Below the pieces are notes generated by a model that made no database searches, had not been told where the DNA came from, and saw nothing but the letters and a program-made list of their open reading frames with translations. A program made the translations under genes and the position numbers. From NCBI RefSeq assembly GCF_000264905.1, contig NW_006763147.1, positions 62,001-126,000 on the forward strand: a DNA stretch of 64,000 bases, written 5' to 3'. Within the stretch, counting starts at the first letter, position 1, and each line of letters begins with the position of its first letter. Source of the stretch: Stereum hirsutum FP-91666 SS1 (Eukaryota > Basidiomycota > Agaricomycetes > Russulales > Stereaceae). Shown here in pieces: positions 58,467-64,000 of the stretch.

Positions 58467-58506
58467 GTAAGTAATCGTAAGTAATTCTAAGTAATCGTAA
58501 GTAATA
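58467..58506. repeat. Four tandem copies of a 10-bp unit (GTAAGTAATC-like)
   Basis: Units at 58467, 58477, 58487 and 58497 differ by one base each. Related words occur at 58070-58100, so this may be the end of a diverged repeat. Confidence 0.75.
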
Positions 58507-58871
58507 TCTCGTAGTTGTAATGTTTGTCGCTCCCTGATCTTATTCCTTCTCGTACTAGTATTACTAGAGTCGACGACTCCGAACGTTTTCTGTCCCATTC
58601 TCAAGGAAACGCGCCGCGTAAACTCTTCTCAGAGACATGTTCTATGTGTTCTCAGGGAAAGATCCATATTTTCATTCAACATACAGTGTCTGCCAACGGC
58701 GCGGTCTGGGCTGAGGAATGATTTGGGAACGGTGAATTTCAGTAGTCGATCCGAAGCTCAATGACTGAACTTTCATTCAGTACGACGATACGTTGGTCAT
58801 ATTTTTCTCTCGCCGACGATTCGGGAATCTATAAGTTAACGATTTGCCATGCTTGTAGCGGATTAGCTGCA

Positions 58872-59418
58872 CTCAAAGTTGAAATCAGCTGGGCTGACTT
58901 TTTGTGAGCTGGGCTGACCCGACCAGCGGTGAGCTCGGGCGAGTTATTAGGGTTACGCAGGGTTACGCCCTGGTCACTCCCATGCTTCCCGCCACACGAG
59001 CTTTCTTCCTGTCGCGACTAATATACATGCTGACAGCTTACTCATAAGACTCAGAAAAAGTATACGCTGTGTCAATGCCCACCATGGAAAGTACTTCTAT
59101 CGAGGAGATGAATATTTTAAGAGAGGTAATGACAGAGATGCGTATCTCCTGTCTGCCTGACAGCTTACTCATAAGACTCAGAAAAAGTATACGCTGTGTC
59201 AATGCCCACCATGGAAAGTACTTCTATCGAGGAGATGAATATTTTAAGAGAGGTAATGACAGAGATGCGTATCTCCTGTCTGGGTGTGGCGACTCGGTCA
59301 CAGCGCGTCACCGTTGCTCGATGGTGACCGCGAACGACCGGCGTTGGGCAGCTCAGCCCAGCTAACAAAAAGTCAGCCCAACTAACAAAAAGTTAGCCCA
59401 GCTGATTTCAACTTTGAG
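58872..59418. mobile_element. Inverted-repeat element with internal tandem duplication (547 bp)
   Basis: The left end (58872-58895, CTCAAAGTTGAAATCAGCTG...) is an exact reverse complement of 59395-59418. The match continues imperfectly inward through GGGCTGACTTTTTGT-type blocks, two on each side. The interior holds a 126-bp tandem duplication. No transposase. The right end lies 13 bp from the start of the next foldback element. Confidence 0.65.
59030..59282. repeat. 126-bp tandem duplication (period 127)
   Basis: 59030-59155 is repeated identically at 59157-59282, separated by one base. Both copies include an ATG-rich open frame, but the protein-like reading is an effect of the repeat. Confidence 0.9.
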
Positions 59419-59431
59419 CCCCCCTATTGTC

Positions 59432-59700
59432 TACTGTAGTTTTTCGACCGTAGGTTCGTGGGAAGATTATGTCAGACGTGACCTTCGCCAGACCACGGTT
59501 CGTTTGGACGGACCACGCGTGACGAACCAATGAAATTGTTCGCGGTACGTCCCAAAAATTGATTTCTGGGTGATTTTGGTGGAAATCGGTCACGATTTGC
59601 TGTTCGTGGACCCGCGTATATGCGTGACCATCGGGTCAAATATGTTCGCCGGCGCACCCTGCGTGATGCGTGACGAACATATGGTCGAAAAACTACAGTA
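59432..59700. mobile_element. Foldback/MITE-like element, copy B (269 bp)
   Basis: Ends TACTGTAGTTTTTCGACC and its inverted partner GGTCGAAAAACTACAGTA, with TA at both outer borders. Inner GTTCG...TGACG words and the CACCCTGCGT(G/T)ATGCGTGA block are shared with copy A at 3644-3914. No coding capacity. Confidence 0.75.
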
Positions 59701-59728
59701 GATTCCGATCATGCTTACCCACATATTG

Positions 59729-60143
59729 TACTGTAGTTTTTCGCGCACAAGTTCGTGTCCCGTGTCCCATGGGGGCCGCGAACGAACTCGTGCCGCGGGA
59801 CAGTCCCACCCCATTGACGTGCACTGAACTTGTAGATGGGACAAACCAAAATTTGGTGCAAATTTGACAAAAATGCAAATATATTCTAGGCTCCTAAAGT
59901 GACCTCAGAAAGGTCCCCAAGACACACTTTGGGCTATATTTTGCCACTGGGTGAGATATTTTACCCAAATGCAGAGGACAAATGGCTGCTGAGCGGTCGT
60001 GAAAGGTCGTATTCCTGGAAAAGCGTCGATGTTCACGAACATTGTCCCTTGTCCCGGTCTGCTTGCGAACCGGGACACGAACGGATTATGTCATCTCGGC
60101 AACGGCCGAGGGGCGGTGGCGTTGTGCGCGAAAAAGTACAGTA
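59729..60143. mobile_element. Foldback/MITE-like element, copy C (415 bp)
   Basis: Starts TACTGTAGTTTTTCGCGCAC and ends GTGCGCGAAAAAGTACAGTA; the ends match each other with one mismatch and match copies A and B at TACTGTA(C/G)TTTTTCG. It is longer, with a different interior. It begins 28 bp after copy B. Confidence 0.7.
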
Positions 60144-60562
60144 CTCTAGTACTGAGCGTCGATGTCAGAGGAATCCCCCAATTTCACGATCGGTACCAAA
60201 TCAGTGCAACTCACCACATAGAGGCCGAGCAATCTCTTCAACCGGATTGAATGGGAGTCGACAGAAAGCATTCAGTGAGGCAATAAACGGGAGAGCAGAA
60301 AACATATAGTGTGATTTATCTGCCCCTCTTCAGTTCGTCAGCTTGCATACCCCGATTCGATGGGAGAAATCGTGCCACTCAACCACATTGCGCTCGGTCT
60401 CAACGCTGTTGGAACCTGCGCGATAACACCGTTATAGGGCCATAGCGGAACCAGCAGCTACAATGACTCTAGGACAAAGGTTTGAATGCCCCACGGTTAA
60501 ATGCAATGACTAATTCATCAAACTCAAGCAACAAGACAGCACTACCACAATGTTACCTATAG

Positions 60563-63500
60563 CTACCGCTTCACCTTCTTCCCTCTCCGATTCTTCTTCT
60601 TCTCCGCATCCCCTCCAGCTCCACTCTTTCCCTCACCCCCCTCATCCGCCGCCTTCCTCTTTTTCCCCTCCCCTGCGCTACCCTTCACACTAACGATGGT
60701 CGACCTTCCCTTCCCGCCCGCTAAACCCCCTTGGACCTGTTTCTCGGCGGCGCTCCAATCTGCCGAGGCATCGTTGATGGCGTATCTATGTCATGTCACG
60801 GAAAGACTTGGATATGAGCATGAGTTGCACGCCACAAGGCAAACGCCACGACGTGACGCGAGGAGAAGGGTATGCAGGGTTGAGTGAAGGTGTAGTATGC
60901 GCGAGCACTTACCGACTCAAATCAAGTGCATCGATCATAGCCCTCTGTTTCTCCTTCATCGCACTCGTAACCTCATCCCCCGCCTTCTCCAGCTCGTCCT
61001 CCATTCCCTTCACCCCTTGCCCTATCGCCATCTCCGCGTCCACGTTGTCGCCACCGACTCGTGAGGAGGGTGCGAGCGTGAGAGTGGAGGTCGAGGTAGA
61101 GGCGGTGGGGATACTAGCGCCGATAGCGGCCTTTTGGATCTCGGTGAGTTGGGAGGAGATTTTGCGGATGAGTTTGACGAAGAGGGCGAGGGCTTGGGAG
61201 ACGGGGAGTTGGAGTTCGGCCTAGTTCGTGCATTCACATTTACAATCAGCCGTCCGATCATGACAAGATGAACTGGTAAGAAGCGAACATACCTCAACTT
61301 CTTCGACACTCTTCCTCTGCAGCCCCATGCCCAACAATAGACTGCTCTGTACGGCGCTCAACCGCATACCGTCCCCCAATCGTCGTTCAAAGTATAATGA
61401 GGCGACTTTAGGAAGCAAGTCGAGGATGACGTGATAGTCAAGTGCATTCTGGGCGTATGATTCGAGTCGCTTGAGATCGAAGGGCGTTAGGAGGAAAGAG
61501 AGTTCGGTGGATGTGAGCTCTGTAGTACCGATAGGGTTAGTCACAACACGCGACGGCGAGAAGGCAAAGAATCCGAACCTGAATTTGGTGCATCTAGGAA
61601 CTTGACACCCGCGTTCGCAGCCTCGAGGATGCTCAGACCCATCACACTTCCGAATTCTCGGAACTTGAACGAAAGCAGAGAGAGGAAGCGTCTCCGGAAA
61701 TCTACATCACATTCCGTTTGGGTTTCAGCATACGTAGCGGACGCGAAGCTCGGAACATCGGAATGAATTCGTACCTTTAGCGAACTCGCCCAACCACTGC
61801 AAGTCTCCCTCGCCCGCCGAATTCAGCCCACGGACCATAACGCAGGAATGTTCGCCGGTGAGCTCGCTCTGCGTCTGCCGAATGTAAAGTGGGACGTAAC
61901 CTGCTCTCTTCCAGAACCTACGGTTCGTGTCAGCATCAACATGGTCAGCTCGACGCTTTTTATCCCGGGGAAAGATGGCTGGGGAAGTGAAAGACTCGTA
62001 CCGGAGCAGTTGTGGCGTGAGCCCATACGAAACACCCAAGTAGTCCAAAGCCTCTGGTTTCCGCTCGGTCAAACGTTGAAGGAGTGGAGGCATGGCAGTC
62101 GCGGAGCGGACCGTTGGGTTGTCGGTTAGTAGGTCTGTGGACTGAACGAGGACGTAAGTATCGTTAATCTATTGATTTGAGAGGCGAAGGTGGCTTACTT
62201 CGTCGATAGCTGCCGCATTTGGATATGAAGGTTCCGGCCTCGAAGCCTCGTCGAGGTTCAGATATTCATTCGAATAGTAACCGTTGAGAGCCTGAAGCGC
62301 TCTCGCTCCATATCCCATCTATCACCAAGCAAGCATCTCAATCAGCATACGTGCACAGAAGCCTCAGCGCCAAGTCATCAGGAAAGGGGAATAGGGCCAC
62401 AACTCACATTCGCATAATCGGGATGTGTCGCAATTCTCACCACCCTCGCCCCACTCATCAACGCAAACTTGCCCTCCTGGAACTGCTGCGCCACCAACCA
62501 CGGAATCATATCTCCGCCAGCCCTCAACCCCCTCCCCAACCCCTCCATAATCGCCCCCTTGCTAATATTCCCCTCCAGCGCGACCTGCAACACCACCAAC
62601 GGTTCCGGCAAATGGCTTTCGTCGTCTTTTAAGGGTGGAAGGAGGACGAAGAGATGGTGCGCGGGCGCATCGGACAGGAGTTGGAGGTCGTTCGGTTGGT
62701 TTTTGTAGTGCGAGGCGACGTAAAGGGACATCATGCGTTGGAGGAAGAGTTCGGAGGCAGGGTGGTAGGAGAAGAGAGTATCGCGGGAGACGTAAAAAAG
62801 TTCGCATTGCGACGGGTGGGGTGTGCCTTGGTGGGCGGACCTTGGTGCCGTTGTGGCGTCTAAACACAACAGCCCGTTGAGCCATTTTTCGACACGGTCA
62901 CCGGAGGCGTATCGGATGGGTGCGTCGAGTTTGATCTCGCGGAGGGTACGCGCTTTAAGAGGTGCGGAGGCCTGTGTAGGCTTTTTTGTGGAGGTAGAGG
63001 TGGAGGCGGAAGGAGCGTCTTCGGTGACGTCTTTGGAGAGGGAAGGACGGGTGGATTCGCGGAGTTGTTGGATAAGTTTGAGGGAGAGGGAGCGGCCGGT
63101 GCCTTCGTAGCCGTTGATTGTCGAGGCCATGAAGACGAGGTAGGGACCGATGAGGTTCCGTACGAGGGGTAGAGGGATAGCGGCGGCTTCGTCGATTATG
63201 ACAAGCTCGGCCTGACCAAGTACGTGTGCGTCTTGCGGTTGAATGTACTGCAAAATCCAACTATCAGCTACGTATCTCTGCGAAGGAGGGAACATAAGAA
63301 CAGACCTGGATCGTCTGCCGATGCTGCCTGAACACATTCACCCTTACGATGGCTTTGTTGAACTCCGGATTCGTACTCTGCGCGATATCATAATCCAGAT
63401 GCTCCTCATACCCAAGCGCATCCATGCCCTTAAACACAAACTCGAACAACGTCTTCAGATTCTCTGGACTCGGACTCGTCACAAATATATTTGAATACCC

Positions 63501-64000
63501 GTGGGCGAGCGCAGCGGCCATAGCCAACCCCAACGCCGCACTTTTACCCCTTCCGCGTCCGGCCGTAAGCGTCACTGTCGAACTGAGTGTCTTTTCGGAG
63601 ATGGCATCGACGAAGGTGAGAAGTGCCTGGGCTTGGTCGAGCGTGCGTGCGAGTTTGAGGAGGTCGCCGACGGGTTTTGTGTCTGCGAGGGAGGATTTGA
63701 GGGTGCTCAGTTCGGAAGAGGACTCGGAGGCTTTTGATTTGGAGCGGTCGGACTCGAGGGGTTTAATGTCTTTCCCGCGAGAGATAGGGAGGACATTGAG
63801 TTCGTCGTCGAGGACGAGACAGTCCTCACAGGAGCCGAGGGAGAGGATGAAGCGTTCGTTGAAGCGGGCGACCACGGCGTCGTGTGATGATGTGCGGTAT
63901 CGTGCGTGCACATCCTATTCCAAGGTCGATCGAAAAAGTGAGAAAACCTTGTGAAATGAGAGACGAGGTAAAACGCACCATGGTCATACTGTACAACTGT
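60563..64000 (-). CDS. KRE33: RNA cytidine acetyltransferase Kre33/NAT10 (5' part outside window)
   Basis: Makes N4-acetylcytidine in 18S rRNA and some tRNAs; nucleolar and essential in yeast. The last exon fragment at the window edge (64000-63979) reads QLYSMTM and joins DVHARYRTSSHDAVVARFNE at 63914. Further exons: 63914-63306, 63247-62408, 62318-62199, 62141-62002, one from 61917, then others to the stop at 60563. The helicase-like domain has Walker A GRGRGKSAALGL and ELVIIDEAAAIPLPLV. The acetyltransferase part follows, with VVRIATHPDYANVMGYGARAL and EHSCVMVRGL. The tail ends in a Lys/Arg-rich nucleolar-type sequence (KKKNRRGKKVKR). All checked junctions keep frame. Roughly the first 250 residues are missing. 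Confidence 0.93.

Larger units (their letters stand above)
57060..60562. other. 3.5-kb gene-free block holding a nest of inverted-repeat elements
   Basis: No protein gene. Contents in order: F-box copy 9 promoter; an element with perfect 81-bp inverted repeats; TAATGTAAT/GTAAGTAAT-rich sequence; a 547-bp inverted-repeat element containing a 126-bp tandem duplication; two copies of the TA-bounded foldback family; and about 400 bp of 3' flank of the acetyltransferase gene. Confidence 0.7.

Noticed and set aside
59069..59365. 98-codon open frame across the 126-bp tandem duplication
   Set aside because: The reading changes frame between the two repeat copies and the sequence lies inside an inverted-repeat element; it is a by-product of duplication.
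1..64000. CRISPR arrays, bacterial operons, insertion sequences and prophage
   Set aside because: Gene structure is eukaryotic throughout; no evenly spaced direct repeats and no transposase-coding element were seen.

Overview
The window is a nuclear contig from a filamentous fungus, most likely an Agaricomycete (mushroom-forming basidiomycete). Genes are split by many short introns of about 50-70 nt with GT...AG borders. Gene content includes a laccase-family multicopper oxidase, an adenylate-forming reductase, glutathione S-transferases of the type common in wood and litter decayers, a full Dicer, and a large expansion of F-box genes. I saw no bacterial-type operons, CRISPR arrays or tRNA genes. 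Species cannot be told from this window.

Layout. 1-3.4 kb: two F-box genes, one cut by the window edge and one broken by a 26-bp duplication. 3.6-5.3 kb: a foldback (MITE-like) element, then a BTB-domain gene. 5.8-10.8 kb: a complete Dicer, convergent with an adenylate-forming reductase (11.0-15.5 kb). 17-26 kb: two paralogous GSTs flanking an APH-type kinase, then an 18-exon laccase-like gene. 26.1-30.5 kb: a gene-poor stretch. 30.5-32.4 kb: a multipass membrane protein. 32.6-34.5 kb: an F-box gene. 35.2-39.2 kb: an Artemis/SNM1-type DNA-repair nuclease. 39.5-50.7 kb: an array of five F-box genes, one a pseudogene. 51.2-54.7 kb: the ribonucleotide reductase large subunit. 55.3-57.1 kb: another F-box gene. 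57.4-60.2 kb: a nest of non-coding inverted-repeat elements. 60.6 kb to the right edge: the 3' part of the Kre33/NAT10 RNA cytidine acetyltransferase.

The nine F-box copies all lie on the minus strand. They share one architecture: a 189-222 nt F-box exon, a single phase-0 intron, then one exon of about 1.5 kb encoding a leucine-rich region. They are interleaved with conserved single-copy genes. In the cell they would act as substrate receptors of SCF ubiquitin ligases. The reductase, GSTs, kinase and laccase-like gene between 11 and 26 kb could form a loose metabolic neighbourhood, but only proximity supports that.

The most notable points are a laccase-family protein that has lost three copper-ligand histidines, a 4-nt micro-exon in the ribonucleotide reductase gene, a family of TA-bounded foldback elements, a small element with perfect 81-bp terminal inverted repeats, and a recurrent GCCAC-W-GTGGC palindrome near several promoters. 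Exon borders were placed by hand from splice signals, reading frame and family conservation.
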